Shown: in pieces, positions 1 to 11,660 of the stretch
Layout: each line of letters begins with the position of its first letter
Numbering within the stretch: position 1 is the first letter of the stretch
Assembly (NCBI GenBank): GCA_039707465.1
Contig: CM077645.1
Location: 146,003,503 to 146,067,502 of the forward strand
Length of the DNA stretch: 64,000 nt
Origin: Rhabdophis nuchalis
Taxonomy: Eukaryota; Chordata; Lepidosauria; Squamata; Natricidae
Direction: 5' to 3'
Translations under genes and position numbers: made by a program
Notes under the pieces: model-generated
The model's database searches: none
Told to the model about the DNA's origin: nothing
Seen by the model: only the letters and a program-made list of their open reading frames with translations

Positions 1-119
1 GATTTCCGGAATTGCTTTGCTTTCAAAGGCCTCCCCTTGACTAACAAGTGAACGGGGAGTGTTTTAGGCAGAAACGGAGCAAGGCTGTTCGGAGCTGAGT
101 GCATTTCTAATCAAGATAA

Positions 120-171
120 GTGTGTGTGTGTGTGTGTGTGTGTGTGTCTGTCTGTCTGTCTGTCTGTCTGT
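120..171. repeat. (GT)n-(CTGT)n microsatellite
   Basis: Uninterrupted GT dinucleotides pass into CTGT tetranucleotides. The flank at about 205-300 holds a remnant with a ggattaccactcccatcatcc-like stretch, typical of an old hAT-type repeat of reptiles, too decayed to bound. Confidence 0.9.
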
Positions 172-532
172 ATTAGCTTTTCACCACTTTAAGGTTCACT
201 AGCTGTTTTGGATTACCACTCCCATCATCCTTGGCCAGAACGCATGAATGTTCTGTTGATGGCAGCTCTGGTCCAACCCTCTTGAAGAGTTGCCTAGTTG
301 GGAAGATTACTCTGTCTCTTCTGGGGAGATTTTCTAATCCTCGAAAATAAATCTTTTTTTTTTTTGGGTAGGAAGAGATTACAATTTCGGAGCAACAGCC
401 TTATCCAACCTGCTGCCCCCCAAAGATGCTGGGTCACACACACACCCCATCATCCCCAGCTAATCGAGAGGTGACGTTTGCAAACCACGATTTGCTCAGT
501 TCTAAAGACACATTTTAGACCACCTAATACTT

Positions 533-790
533 TGGCTACCTAATGAGAAGGAAGGACTCACTGGAGAAGAGCCTAATGCTGAGAAAGACTGGGGGCAAAA
601 GAAGAAGGGAATGGCAGAGAATGAGGTGGCTGGATGGAGCCGTAGGCATGAGCTTAAATGGACTCCAGAGGATAGTGGAGGGCAGGAAGGCCTGGAGGAA
701 CGTTGTCCATGGGGTCGCGATGGGTCTGACGCAACTTCGCAACTAACACCACCACCAACACCACACACGCACACACATTGTGAATTTCAA
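533..790 (+). mobile_element. Bov-B LINE 3' end, 5'-truncated
   Basis: Sequence from ctaatgagaaggaaggactc through ggcctggaggaacgttgtcc to the CAA/CAC-rich tail is the Bov-B (RTE clade) 3' end. The same segment recurs at 18845-19115 and 57580-57745 and, inverted, at 20405-20880. Bov-B is a hallmark of squamate genomes through horizontal transfer. Only the 3' few hundred bases are present and no functional frame remains. Confidence 0.88.
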
Positions 791-1139
791 ATTCTCTCCC
801 CGTAAAGGTTTTGGGCGTCCTTGAGTAAACTGTAAACTCAATAGAGAATGCGACTTTTTGCCCTGGTCTCGGATCTCCGCCTGAAGCTGGAAAGAAGAAG
901 AGGTGGACGCTGTGGCCGGAAGAAAGTCTTGTTGGGTTGAAACCTTCTAGCTTACCAGCGACTTCTCCGCTTTCCACCCAAAGTGAAGCTCGCCAAACCT
1001 GCGCAAAGCCGGGATCTCCCCCTCGAACAAGGCAGGCAGTGGCTCCATTGCTCCCGTTTTCTCTCCAGCATTAAACGTGGACCCTTCCTGATATATAAAG
1101 GGGAGGCGTTACATGCCAAAGGGAAAGGAAAGTAAGCTT

Positions 1140-3186
1140 GTGTCACATACATTTTATTGGGGGGAGGGAGGGAGGGAATGCCCACCCCGAGAACTTTGTA
1201 CATCACAAACTTCTGACAAACCAACAAACGTTATACATAAGTGCAAATTATACTCTCGGGTTGAAAAGCGATAGTGTGCGAGTATACACGAAATTTATTT
1301 CAATCCATTTTTTTCTCAAAAAAAACAAAACAAAACGTCAGCAAACTGTGATATAAACGCTTAAGGGGGGGGGGGGATAAGAAATAAACTAACCCCGAAG
1401 TGGTAACGTGCCAGTGATCTGAAACCTAGACGAATTAACCGGGTTTTGGAAATTGGGAGATGTGGAAATACTCGCGTCCCTCCCACCCACCCCCAGAAAT
1501 CAGGGGTGTTTCATCGTGCTGGTCGATGCCAACGGACTCCCTTAAACTGGAAGAATAAAGGCGTTTCATGCAGATCAAGACAGAGAGAAGCGCTGACCAA
1601 AGCAACGACCAAAGGTTTTCTGGACCAAAAAATACTTTCGTTTTCGTTACAACACCCCCCCCTCCAAAAACTGTATCCCGTAGGAAAAGCATGCCTAGCC
1701 CCCCTTCCTGAGATCTTCATACAGAGAAAAGGGATTTTTCAGGGCGCTGAAACGCCCGAGAGGCAGGGCGGCTCTCCCCAAGACGAGCGCCATCGTTGTG
1801 CTGAATGAATTGTTGTGCAGCAATTGAAAGGACTGTTTACAATCGCCTCGGCGATGGCTGGGCTCCGCTCTAAGTCCCAACGGCGGCCGATGGCTAGGAG
1901 TGTTCCCCTTCTTATTTGCCTTTCTCTGAACGCGGAGGAGGGAAACGAGGTTATCAAATAAACGGCCTCGGGTCTGTCCGGGGCTAATGAAATGGGAACG
2001 CCAAGGACTTCCTTAAGGTTACAGACCAAGCCCAGCTCAAACCCTTTGGCTTTCAACGTCTTTTTTTAAATTTAATTTAATTTTTTTTAAAGGGGGCGTG
2101 GGTGTGTTGTGTAGTGAAAAGAGGGCGACCTCCACACCAACGGGCCTGTTTGCTTGTTCCCTCCCAAAAAAAGTGAACAGGTTGGCCCCCGATTTAGTCA
2201 TCCTTGAGACTCATTCCGCGAAATTCTAAAGGGGGGGGGGGGCTTCCACCTAAAATCGTATGGATCTCAGAAGGCTTGAGTCAAGTCCCAATCCAACCTT
2301 TTGGGTGTGGCTTTTAAATAAAAACTCGGAGATAAAAAAAGTTAAATGAAACCGGCAACAACGGCGTGATTCGTCTTTTTGGAAACGCGGGCTAGCAAAA
2401 GAAGAGGGCAGCCTTATTATTATGGACCTGCAGAAACCATCACCGCGCACCGCCAGCCTCCTTCATCCACGGAATCCTCTGGGCTGAACTACAGCTCCCA
2501 TCATCCTCTTATAAAATCAAGAGGATGGGAATCGTGAGCTAACTTCTCCGGAGGAGCTCGGGCGGAGGAAGGCTGCGCGGGCCAAAGGTGGCTCGGGGAG
2601 TCCGCAGCCCGATCCTAAGCAGGCATGCCCTTCCTTGGGGGGAGAGAGAGCATCCCGGAGCTCCTTTGGGCTGGGTGTCTAACTATAACGGCATACTCGG
2701 AATCCCGGCGCCCATCATCCCCCTGCGAGGAGGAAGCCAGAAGGCAACGGGAGCCCCCCCCCCCTTCCCTCCAGGGCATTGCGCGGAGCTTTGCAACTCT
2801 GAGCGTGTCCCTGGTAAGGCAGCGATCCTGTACGGGGTTGGTCCCTCCTGGGAGAGGGCACAGGAGAGTTCGCTCCCCGTCCCGTGTCTTTCCTCTCCTG
2901 CAAGGCATCAGTCCGGCGGAGGAGAGCGGGGCTTCACTTCAAAGGACCAGGAAAGGATTGGGGCAAACGAAGCGCGGAGGATCGCGCTGCGCGAGGTCAC
3001 CAAGAGAAAAGTGCTTTCTTGTCTCTGCGCTGGCTTCCTCGGGAAGGGAGCCGTGGGCCGTGGGAGTTATTCCGAGCCCTTCCCCGGCCCTGCTGGGATT
3101 TTGGAGCGCCTCTGCCGCCTCCCACCGCCCTTCACTTGCGGCTGGCCGGCTGCCGGCTCCTTCCGCTCGGCTTAAGGAGTCCGCCT
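1140..3186 (-). other. FOXF2: Probable FOXF2 3' UTR
   Basis: Sequence downstream of the TAA in minus sense, inferred as 3' UTR because the first canonical AATAAA signals below the stop are at 1294-1299 and 1153-1158. The part next to the stop (about 2480-3186) is very GC- and CpG-rich. The part from about 2480 to 1150 is mixed, with A/T runs, ATTAAA-like hexamers near 2066-2085 and G12 runs at 2231-2242 and 1365-1376. No LINE or SINE insertion is evident. The true cleavage site cannot be fixed without transcripts; a shorter UTR using the ATTAAA variants is possible. Confidence 0.45.
1153..1158 (-). promoter_or_regulatory. FOXF2: Candidate distal polyadenylation signal of FOXF2
   Basis: Plus-strand TTTATT is AATAAA in gene sense, followed within about 30 bases by a GT-containing stretch (tgtatgtgacac) that could be the downstream element. 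A second AATAAA is at 1294-1299. Both lie about 1.9-2.0 kb past the stop codon. Assignment is by position only. Confidence 0.4.
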
Positions 3187-3359
3187 TTACATCACACAGG
3201 GCTTGATGTCCTGGCAGACGGTTTGGTGGTGGTGGTGGTGGTGATGGTAATAAGAGCTGCTGGCCGATGGGTGGAAGGACGAGATGCCGTTGAAATTGAG
3301 GACGAAATCCTTCCGGTCGCACACCGGGCTGGGGTGGTGCTGGTACCGAGGCAGGCCCA
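3187..3359 (-). CDS. FOXF2: FOXF2 coding exon 2 (C-terminal transactivation region)
   Basis: Terminal coding exon of FOXF2. The acceptor is a pyrimidine-rich tract ending ccgcag at 3360; the exon opens with two bases that complete a Val codon with the last G of exon 1 (phase 1), giving SVGLPRYQHH across the junction as in other FOXF2 proteins. It encodes Val343 plus 56 residues: PVCDRKDFVLNFNGISSFHPSAS, a seven-His run (about residues 381-387, encoded by a GTG/CAC repeat), and the invariant FoxF terminus CQDIKPCVM followed by TAA at 3187-3189. The predicted protein is 399 aa, shorter than human FOXF2 (about 444 aa), mainly from reduced Ala, Ser, Gly and His tracts. The His repeat is a likely length polymorphism. 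Confidence 0.96.
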
Positions 3360-3614
3360 CTGCGGAGAGAGAGAGAAAAAAAGAGCCAGTCCAAGGAAAG
3401 CTCTGGGGACGGAGGGGGTGGGTGGGAAGCAGGGGGAAATGGGGACAGTTGTCCTGGTGTAAAATGGAGAGATGGGAATCCATAGGTAAAAGAAAGGAGA
3501 AACCCACCCACCCACCCACCTCAGCCTCCCTCCAGGACTTCACTTTTGGAGAAGGAGCCCAGGAGTCCCAGGACCAGTCGGTGCTCTATGTTGGGTCATG
3601 TCCCCCACTAAGTA

Positions 3615-3615
<1 letters not shown>

Positions 3616-3662
<47 letters not shown>

Positions 3663-3663
3663 C
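3616..3663. repeat. (AAC)n microsatellite in FOXF2 intron
   Basis: About 16 perfect CAA/AAC triplets about 260 bp into the intron from the exon 2 acceptor. A short (CCCA)n run precedes it at about 3502-3519. Confidence 0.92.
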
Positions 3664-3869
3664 CCTATGTTCAGAACTGTATTAGATCTGAACCAAACCT
3701 TTGCCATTTCCTCCTTTGCTCCCGAACTTCTAATCGCAGAAAAGTTTGCATTTGTAATTGTAACAAAACTCTTTCAGCTTGAATAGGGGTGCAGGGCAGT
3801 GCCACAAAATGACACCCTCAAAAAGTACTGGGGGAGCAACCTCCCCCTCTAATCAATTTGTGCGCCTTT

Positions 3870-4320
3870 TTCTGTGTGCATCTTTGAACCAGCGTTGAAT
3901 CAGTGTGGACTCCTGGCACCTGCCTGGATAAATCCCTGCAGTTTTCTTGGCAAGATTTTGGAAGTGGTTTGCCATTGCTTGCTGCTTCTGGCTGAGCGGG
4001 AGAGAACGGTCCATCTGGCTTTGTGCCTATCTCCCCATTCTAGGCCAATGCTTGGATAGCTATCCAAACTGGCCATCTCTCTTACCAATGGAATTGTTCA
4101 TTTTGTATTAGATTTACACTCCTGCCTTCCTTCTGGAGATCAAGACTGCATACATAGCACTCCTTCCTTGGGGTGGGGATGAGGGTGGGGGTTGGTACAA
4201 CAGTCCTGTGCGATAGGCTGGGCTGAATGAGAATGACTGGTCCAAAGTCACCCACTGGCCCTCTGTGCCTGAGGTGAAGTTGAACCAGAGTTTCCCCTCT
4301 CATTGTTCAACACCTCTATC
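3870..4320 (+). repeat. Old SINE-like interspersed repeat pieces
   Basis: Segments resembling a widespread reptile SINE: cttggcaagattttggaagt then gtttgccattgcttgctgct, followed by gggctgaatgagaatgactg with a gtccaaagtcaccc motif and a gaaccagagtttcccc end. A reverse-oriented piece of the first half occurs at about 24325-24425. Divergence is high and the ends are not definable. Confidence 0.4.
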
Positions 4321-5189
4321 ACCTCTCCTTCTCCCTCCCTCTCTCCCCTGTATCAACCCCCTCACTGGTACTGTTTGGAAGGGAAAGGATTTTGGTAGGG
4401 GGCAAAAGCTGAGTCCTAAAGCGAATGGAACATTTCTCCTAGCCCTGGCATGGCTGGGCTCGCTGGCTGGCCTGCTCTTCATTACAGTGAAGAGGTCACC
4501 AATCAAAAATGTAACCCAACACCTCCAATTTCTTGAATTCCCTCCCTCAGGCCTCCATTTAGCGCTAAGCAGGATGGCTGGGAGGAGAGTCAAACCAATC
4601 AAAGGCCCAATCAATCAACCAACCAGTCAGAGGCATTTGGACTCTGTTTTAATTAAAATAAAATTAAAATGAACATCATGGGCGAAACATTCCTTTGTTT
4701 TTGTTAGTCTCATCACCGGCAAAATCTTCCATGCTTGCAGCCCAAGGTAAAAATAATGAGAGGAATTGAGAGCAAACTTTTTTCTTCCTTCCTTATTCAC
4801 TAGTTAGCCACTCTAAATTTCACACTGGGAGAGAGGAGGGAGTGGGCTACAAACACACTGTAGTAAGTAACAGTAATTGAAAAGAGCACCATCAATGCTT
4901 TGGCAGACAATGCTGATCAGAAGTCACAATAGGATGGAGAAAATAAAATGTTTCCATGCTCCACTCCTTCACTCCCCTTTCTTATTCTATTACAATACCA
5001 TAAGCTTCAGCTGACGTTAAACCATTTACCACAAACATTCATGCAGAAGGTTTTAGAAAGTGCCCAAACTCAAGGAGAGCCATGAAACCTGCAAAAGAGA
5101 ATCTGAACTTGAGTTGGATCCCTGATTTCCTTGGGGCAGCTCACTGTCTGTTTATTCCTAAGAAAGCAATGTGCTTCTTGCTCTCACCT

Positions 5190-5310
5190 CTTGTGGGTAG
5201 AGTGCCCGCCCACCAAAATCACCCAATTGGCTTTCATTTCAGACAGGACTAGAACTCAATTTCTCCCAGCTTCCAGTCCAATGCCTTTAACCACTACAAT
5301 ACTGTATCCT
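5190..5310 (+). repeat. Old SINE 3' part
   Basis: The segment caccaaaatcacccaattgg through gactagaactcaatttctcc to ttaaccactacaatactg matches the distal part of the SINE-like repeat at 3870-4320, with the tRNA-like ending 'aaccactac'. It is strongly diverged and inside the FOXF2 intron. Confidence 0.4.
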
Positions 5311-6085
5311 CGCCTTGTTATCTTGGGAATCCATTCCTGAATCAGAATTCGTGTTTAAATAGATGGCTTGGAATGATCAAACAAGTTCCAATACCTCTGG
5401 AGGGCACCCAGTTGGATAAGTCCCCCCCCCCCAAAGAGCTTTTCCTAGTCTTGTTTACACAAGTCAACCCCATTGAGTTCAAGTGGGGGGAACCCAAGGT
5501 AAATTTATATAGGCATTCAATGTCATTCAAATGTAAAGAAAAAGAGGAAGAAAAAGCCAAGGGCATGGCAATCTTTATAGTAGTTTTACATTCATAGGCC
5601 AGGCAAATGGAAAAGTAGGAGATGCTTTAATGGCTGGGCTGCAACTGGGTGGAATCCTGCTTGCACCCCTTCCCTGAATCATTTGGACCTGAATCATTTG
5701 AAAGGGAGTCTGGCTGCTCAACTATCTCCTGGTTCCAGCTGGCTAATTTTAGAGCTCGGACTTCGTCCAAAGGAAGTTCCAAGGAAGTTCAGCTGCATAC
5801 AAGCTTCCAGTCCAAATGCAAATCTATGCCTTTCCCTTCAAAGTGTGACCTTGTTTCTTATTTCTCACTTGGCCCTTCTAGGTCTGCTTGGCCTGCTTGG
5901 CCAGCCACAAGCCAATGTTAGGCTTTCTGTTGGAAATCTATGGGCTTTCACAATAAAGGGTGCTTCCTTCCTTGATTGAAGATGGTGCCCGCAGTTCCCT
6001 ACTCTTTCTCCTTAAACGGAAGCTCTCTTTTCCAAAATCACCCAACACAGCTGCTTACATGGGTATGGATCTCACAGCCACAGGT

Positions 6086-6169
6086 CAATCCTATTAATGT
6101 GGATTCAGAAGTAAGTCTTATAATAGTGATGTCAGCAAGGGACTCTCAGATAGAGTAGGATTGCAATTT
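6086..6169. repeat. Degenerate palindromic squamate repeat (caatcctat...taggattg)
   Basis: Begins caatcctattaatgtggatt, includes a gaagtaagtc core and ends with taggattgca, an inverted match to the start. Similar decayed copies are visible near 27503-27560, 31297-31362 and 40042-40120. Looks like an old short inverted-repeat element; family not named. Confidence 0.35.
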
Positions 6170-7636
6170 AGAGGAACTGTTTTCTTTCTTTGCATGGTTT
6201 TTTTCACTTACGCGCGCGCACAGGAATCCACAAAGCTGGATGTGGTGTGTTGTTTCTATGTAGTCATATAGCGAAACCAAAAGTTTAAATTGCAATCAAA
6301 TCAGTTAAGACTCAGATCCTAAAGAGCAAGATGTGGAAGCGATGCCCTGTTTCTTCCCCAAAGCTCAATTTGGATCATTTCAAAGGTTTTTCTCCTCTCG
6401 AGATTGGGAAGAAAGACAGAATTAGATACTCTAACGTTGGCCAGCAGGAACGGTGAGTGTATTCCGCGAATAAATGACCTGAAAGTCATTTCTTCATTAT
6501 GGCCTCCATATCCATTTTTCAACTGGTCCTAAAGTGAGTTGCAACAAGAAAGGAATAAGAACCAACCCAACAGCCCGAAATGAAAACAAACTCGGGCACC
6601 AAGCAGCAAAATCATTATCAATCGTTAAGTCACCATTTGGAAGAAAAGTACAGGATTCAAAGCGGATTTTTCAAGAAAGGACCCGATTTCCTTTTAGGGA
6701 GATTATTTCAGGCTTAAAGGCCTTATTATAAAAGTAAATAAATCTCTGGTGCGTTCGGTTGATCTCTCCTCCCCCCCTCCCTCTCCTCCAGTCCTGATTT
6801 TAAGATAGGCTCCGGTTACCACTTGTGTTAATGGTATTAACAGCACCAGGATTTTACGCGGAGGCTTCCCTGTTTACAGCCAGAGCCTCCAGAGTTTTCC
6901 AGGGAGGGTATTCGAGGTCAACGGAGCTTTGGGTGGATTTCCTTCACGTAACACTTCGCTAGCGCGGGATCTCTTGTGTCCAGAGATCAACTCCAAAAAG
7001 CCAAGCGAAGGCTTGGGGGGGGGGGGAATAAACACAAGGCACAAACAAGCCCTTCTTCCTGATTTTAGCCCCGGGCGTTTGCAGTGTAGATTTCCTTACA
7101 TTGAATTTAACGTCCTGCTTGTTCAGTTAAAGGGCGCGTGATCCACAGGAGCCTCTTCTTGAATCCCGCAGAGAACCATTGGTTTCCATGGGCTTTTTTT
7201 CTCCTTCTTTTCAGCAGAGACCTGACAAATGCCCCGAAGATCCCAAAGGCTCGGCGGACGGGCCGTCTCGCGCTTTTTAACCTGTCTTAGAGGAGTCAAA
7301 GGCGACCAGTTTCCAAAAAGGCAAAGGGTGTAGTTAGGTCGCCTCGCTCCGTTCGAGGGTGGAATTCGGTTTCAGTACGCAGGAAGGATATTTTAGCTGG
7401 CCAGATACATGCAGTTCTTGGCATTCCAGACTCTTCTGTTTTCCAACCAGCGGTGCGGTTGGGCATCTGAGCTCCTGGGGGCTGGAAAGCACCGTCGACT
7501 CTTTGTAATGAGCTACGGTTTACCAGTAGAAAGGGCCGGAAATGATTTCAACTGAGTGGGCTAGAAAGGATCAGATACGCCCTAAGGAAGTAAATCGAGT
7601 TTCTAAGAGCTTGAATAGGCCGATCCCTCCCTTCTG
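6170..7636. other. Repeat-free intron segment with possible conserved regulatory sequence
   Basis: No interspersed repeat is recognised across about 1.4 kb. A forkhead consensus TGTTTAC lies at 6871-6877 within a compositionally balanced block (about 6785-6910). A G12 run lies at 7015-7026. Regulatory function is only an inference from position and lack of repeats. Confidence 0.3.
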
Positions 7637-7712
7637 CCATCCATCCCTCCATCATCCCTCCATCCACCCATCCACCTATCCTCCATCCATCTATCACCCA
7701 TCCATCCATCCA
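7637..7712. repeat. Degenerate (ATCC)n microsatellite
   Basis: Imperfect CATC/ATCC tetranucleotides with CTATC and CCACC variants, in the FOXF2 intron. Confidence 0.85.
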
Positions 7713-8174
7713 TCTCTTATCATTTGCTGGACAACCAACGTGGAAGACCGGGGCTTTGTCCTTCTTTTCTTCCTTCCAGACATAAACAGGTTAGAAGAGT
7801 CAACTATCATTCTCCCCTTCCTCCGATTCGCTGTGGCTCCCCAGGGCCAGCGGCTTCAGCTGAGATTTTGAAGGCTGTTGATGCTTTCCAAACTCCTCCC
7901 CCCCTAACGCAGTTCCCCATTGTTCTCAACCCACGTCCAGCGACGCTGCAAATTGGGGGGCCAAGTAGGGATTGAAACTGTTCCTCTCTTCCGCCTCTGC
8001 TATGCTCCGGTTTGGGTCCTTTTTGCTCAGGTCCTATCTTCTCAAAGAAGCCGCTTCCCTGGGTTTCGGTCGCCTTTTTAGGCTCCCAAGGAAGCCAGCA
8101 AAGCTTTATTGCAACTCTGATTCAAACAGTTCGGCTTGGATTAGCGGGGTGCTAAAACAAAACAAAACAACAAA

Positions 8175-8385
8175 AAACGCTCTTCCTTCCTTCCTTCTCT
8201 TCTCTTCTTCCTTCCTTCCTTCCATCCTTCTTTCCTTCCCCTTCCTTCCTTCCTTCTTCCTTCTCTTCTTCCTTCCTTCTCTTCTTCCTTCCTTCTTTCC
8301 TTCCCCTTCCTTCTTCCTTCCTTCCTTCCTTCCTTCCTTCCTTCCTTCCTTCCTTCCTTCCTTCCTTCCTTCCTTCCTTCTCCCT
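8175..8385. repeat. (CTTC)n polypyrimidine tract
   Basis: About 210 bp of C/T only, imperfect in the first half and about 14 perfect CCTT units at the 3' end. Long pyrimidine tracts of this kind can form triplex DNA. Open frames across it (Ser/Phe/Leu/Pro or Lys/Glu/Gly/Arg) are artefacts. Confidence 0.93.
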
Positions 8386-11344
8386 TCTAAAAGCCTCCGA
8401 AAAAAATCCCGAGATCGCTGGTTCCAATCTTGTTTGGCCTTTCCCAGGACCAGAGAAGTGAGGGTGGAAGGATTACCAACTCGATCGTACTAAAGAGTGG
8501 ATGTTTTGCTAAGGCTCGAGTGCGCCGGTTTAAAAAAAAAAATCAATTGGGACAGAAAGAGAGACGATTTCCCTCCAGCCTAGAAAATGACCCCGGAAAA
8601 ATTCGCGTAGATCTCGCTAGCAAGGGCTGGTGGGTGAATGGAGACACCTCCTGTGCGGATTTTCAAGGACTCCCCCTTCCCCGGAACTGCTCCGGTCGAT
8701 CCCAAATCCAAGATTTTGGAAACTGGGTGGCGGGGATCTCTCTTGCCTTCCTCAAGGCTTGGCCATAGTGCCTTCCATTGCAAACGTGTGATGTTTACTA
8801 ATACTACTAATAATAATGTATTTGTCAGTGCACAACATATGTACAATGAGATTGGTTGAGCTCCCTCAATGCATCTCCCAACACAACACAATGCAACTCA
8901 CAGTGAAGACCGAAAATCCCTAACCCAATAAATCATATTAACGAACACCGAGTCCTATTGTACCAGTGTGAACGTTAACACATTGCGAACACATTGCGTT
9001 CACATTGCGCCAGCCCTTCAAGTCCATCATACCACGTAGTTAATTATGATGTTACTTCGCATTCAGGAGTCTGACAGCCCACGCATAAAGAGGGAACTGG
9101 CTCTCTTCTGCAGATCTCCTCGCTTCGGACCCTTTCACCTCTGGCTTTGCTTAGCCCTGTCAGCTCCAGACTCCCAAATCCTGTCCCTATGTTCAAAGAC
9201 TCCGCTCTATTGGCTCAATGTGTTAGAAAGCCTCGTGGGTTTACACCGGGCTTTTTTTTTTTTCTTACTAGCCCTCTAGGAGATTCCACTGCGGAATATT
9301 GAACATCTTCAAGGGAAACCAAGGGAAACCCACTTGCCTTTTTTGAAAGCACCTTTGGGACACCCCCTGAGGTTTAGGTTTCCAGCTGACAGGAACCACG
9401 AGGGTTGTGGTTGCCAGCTGTGAAAGAACGACCTTTTGCTTTCTCGTTATATTTAGGCGTTAGTTGTATTAAAAAGACTTCGCCTGAGAATTACTCAGTT
9501 ACAAAAGTTATCCGAATTTTGGTGGAGGGGTGGAAAGACCTTCACATCCTAACTATGTTTACTCGCAAGTAAAGTCCATGATTCAGACCCCAGGTTAAGC
9601 AGGATAGATTTCCTCCCTTAAATAGCACACACGTGAGAAGTAGGAAACTCTGGGTCCGTGGCTTCTTCAGGAGGGACACAGGGCTTATGTGGGTGGGTGT
9701 AAATGTTCTAAATATCTCTTGAGCGATCGTAGTTGATGAAGCAGCTTTTTTATTAAGCTTGTGGCTCGTTTTTGGGAAAGCAAACCTCGCGGAAGACCAA
9801 GAGTAAATCCTGAAATTCTCGCCGCCTCTTTTACACCTAAGAAGGAGAAGCCATTAAAAAAAATGCGAAGGTTTAGCCGGAGTCCCACCGGGTTTGAGGC
9901 CGGCTGAGGGTTGGTTAAGCCAGGTTAGGGATCGGTTTTACAACTCCGTCTGCTCCTTAAAGAGAGGCGTGTAGTCAGAAATCGGTGAGATTATTCTGAT
10001 TAGAGCCCTTGGATGATCAAGAAAAAGGAGAAACTAGAACATTTTGGGATTATGGAAGCAAGGAAGAAAAAAAACCACCATTGCATTTTACTGAGGACTT
10101 GTACTTCATGTAGAATTTGCGCAGGAACATTTTGTTTGTGCGTGTTCATTAACGTCAACAACCGAAATTATATTTAGATCTTCAGAACTGAGGCATCAAG
10201 AACTGGACGGAAAGGGGCAAAAAGAAAAAAAAGCATGTTTTTCAGGCTCCTATCTTAAAACCTCATTTCGATTCTTCCCTGTTATTGCTGTTGCTGTTAA
10301 TATTAATGTTGTTGTTATTACATCAGTTTTAAGAAAGATCTTTCAAGATCTTTCAGTTTCCAAAATCCCCAGGTGTTGTTTTTTTTGTTTTTTTTTTAAA
10401 CACCAACCAAAGCGCTGAGATGGGGAGGCAGTTGCGGGAAGGTTTCCGCAGCTGATTGACAGCAGGTCACCGAGGAGAAAACCCAAGCAGTGGACAAGGT
10501 CGTCTGTATTTGTTACTTGTTGAAATTCCCATAAAATTGAACAAGACCTCACTCTCATCTGGGTTAAGTCAAGCTCCAGTCCCCTTCGGTGTGGTCCAGC
10601 CCAGACTGTCTTTGTTTAGTTAACCTCCGAGACCCACGTTTAAAGAGGTTATTTGGAGAGCCCATCTCCTCCTCCTCCTTCCCTCCCAAACCCAGCTCAA
10701 CATCTTTTACCCATTTCGGAGTCTTATTTTCTTCACTTTCTCTCTTTCTTTCTCTCTCCTCCAGATTTTTTCCAAGGCTGTTTTTTTAAAGCAACATATC
10801 GCGAAGAGATGACTTTGCAGTTCCTTCCAGTGATAGAAATAACCTGAGCACCTTTATTATTATTTTGCATTTTGGAAAATAATCTGTAGAATTACACCCC
10901 CCCCCCTTTTTTTTTCAATTAGTCCGGGACAACACAGAGGTTGTTTTTTTTTAAAAAAAAAACAAGCATACAAAAGTATCCTTAAGAGATTTTTCTGCCT
11001 CTGTGGAAGAGAGAAAGGGTTTTTGAACCAACCAAAAATTCCCCCTGGGAAATATACTAAAGCTGAGCATTATCTACACAGGAACACACAGCCTGGGAGT
11101 GTGCAAGGAAGGCTTTCGGTGATTTCAAGCGGATACAGAAACAACACAACCCTGACTGTCTTTGCTGGGGTGTTACCGATTTCCCAAAGAGTCAAGAGTT
11201 TAAAAGGCCTTCTTCTGAGCACACGGTGCACAGGATGGCAAAGTTAAACAATAACCCAAACGTAATAACCACTCCAAGGGACCAACTCGTAGGGCCTGGA
11301 CCGGAATCCCTTTTGATTTATTAACTCTGTATCTTTCTTTCCCT
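8386..11344. other. Long repeat-poor intron segment
   Basis: About 3 kb with no recognised LINE, SINE, hAT or LTR. It includes three near-copies of acattgcg at about 8971-9010, TGTTTAC forkhead-type matches at 8792-8798 and 9556-9562, a short decayed palindromic repeat around 9540-9600, and pyrimidine-rich stretches near 10660-10790. No gene is seen. Confidence 0.4.
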
Positions 11345-11350
11345 GAGTGT

Positions 11351-11354
11351 TTTC

Positions 11355-11418
<64 letters not shown>

Positions 11419-11660
11419 TCCATCTTTCTTTCTGTCTTTCTTTCTTTCTGTCTTTCTTTCCTTCCTTCCTTCCTTCTTTCTCTTTCTTTCTTTCCATCTT
11501 TCTTTCTTTCTGTCTTTCTTTCCATCTTTCTTTCCATCTTCCTTCCTTCCTTCCCTCCCTCCCTCCCTCCCTCCCTCCCTCCCTCCCTCCCTCCCTTCTT
11601 CCTTCCTTCCTTCCTTCCTTCCTTCCTTCCTTCCTTCCTTCCTTCCTTCCTTCCTTCCTC
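11351..11660. repeat. Compound (TTTC)n-(CCTT)n-(CCCT)n tract
   Basis: About 310 bp of almost pure pyrimidine: TTTC repeats with occasional CATC/TGTC variants, a CCCT block around 11550-11593, then CCTT. The stepwise change of unit indicates serial expansion. All long open frames here are artefacts. Confidence 0.95.

Noticed and set aside
2588..3543. Several 100-195 residue frames around FOXF2 exon 2
   Set aside because: They arise from high GC content with few stops. Only the minus frame carrying PVCDRKDFVLNFNG through DIKPCVM has family support.
7637..7712. CRISPR-like short regular repeats here and at 35184-35640
   Set aside because: Plain tetranucleotide microsatellites in a vertebrate genome; no spacers.
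8152..8493. Ser/Phe/Leu and Lys/Glu/Gly frames across pyrimidine tracts (also at 11244-11733, 24785-25546, 48346-48703, 61465-61732)
   Set aside because: Translation of tetranucleotide microsatellites; no gene.
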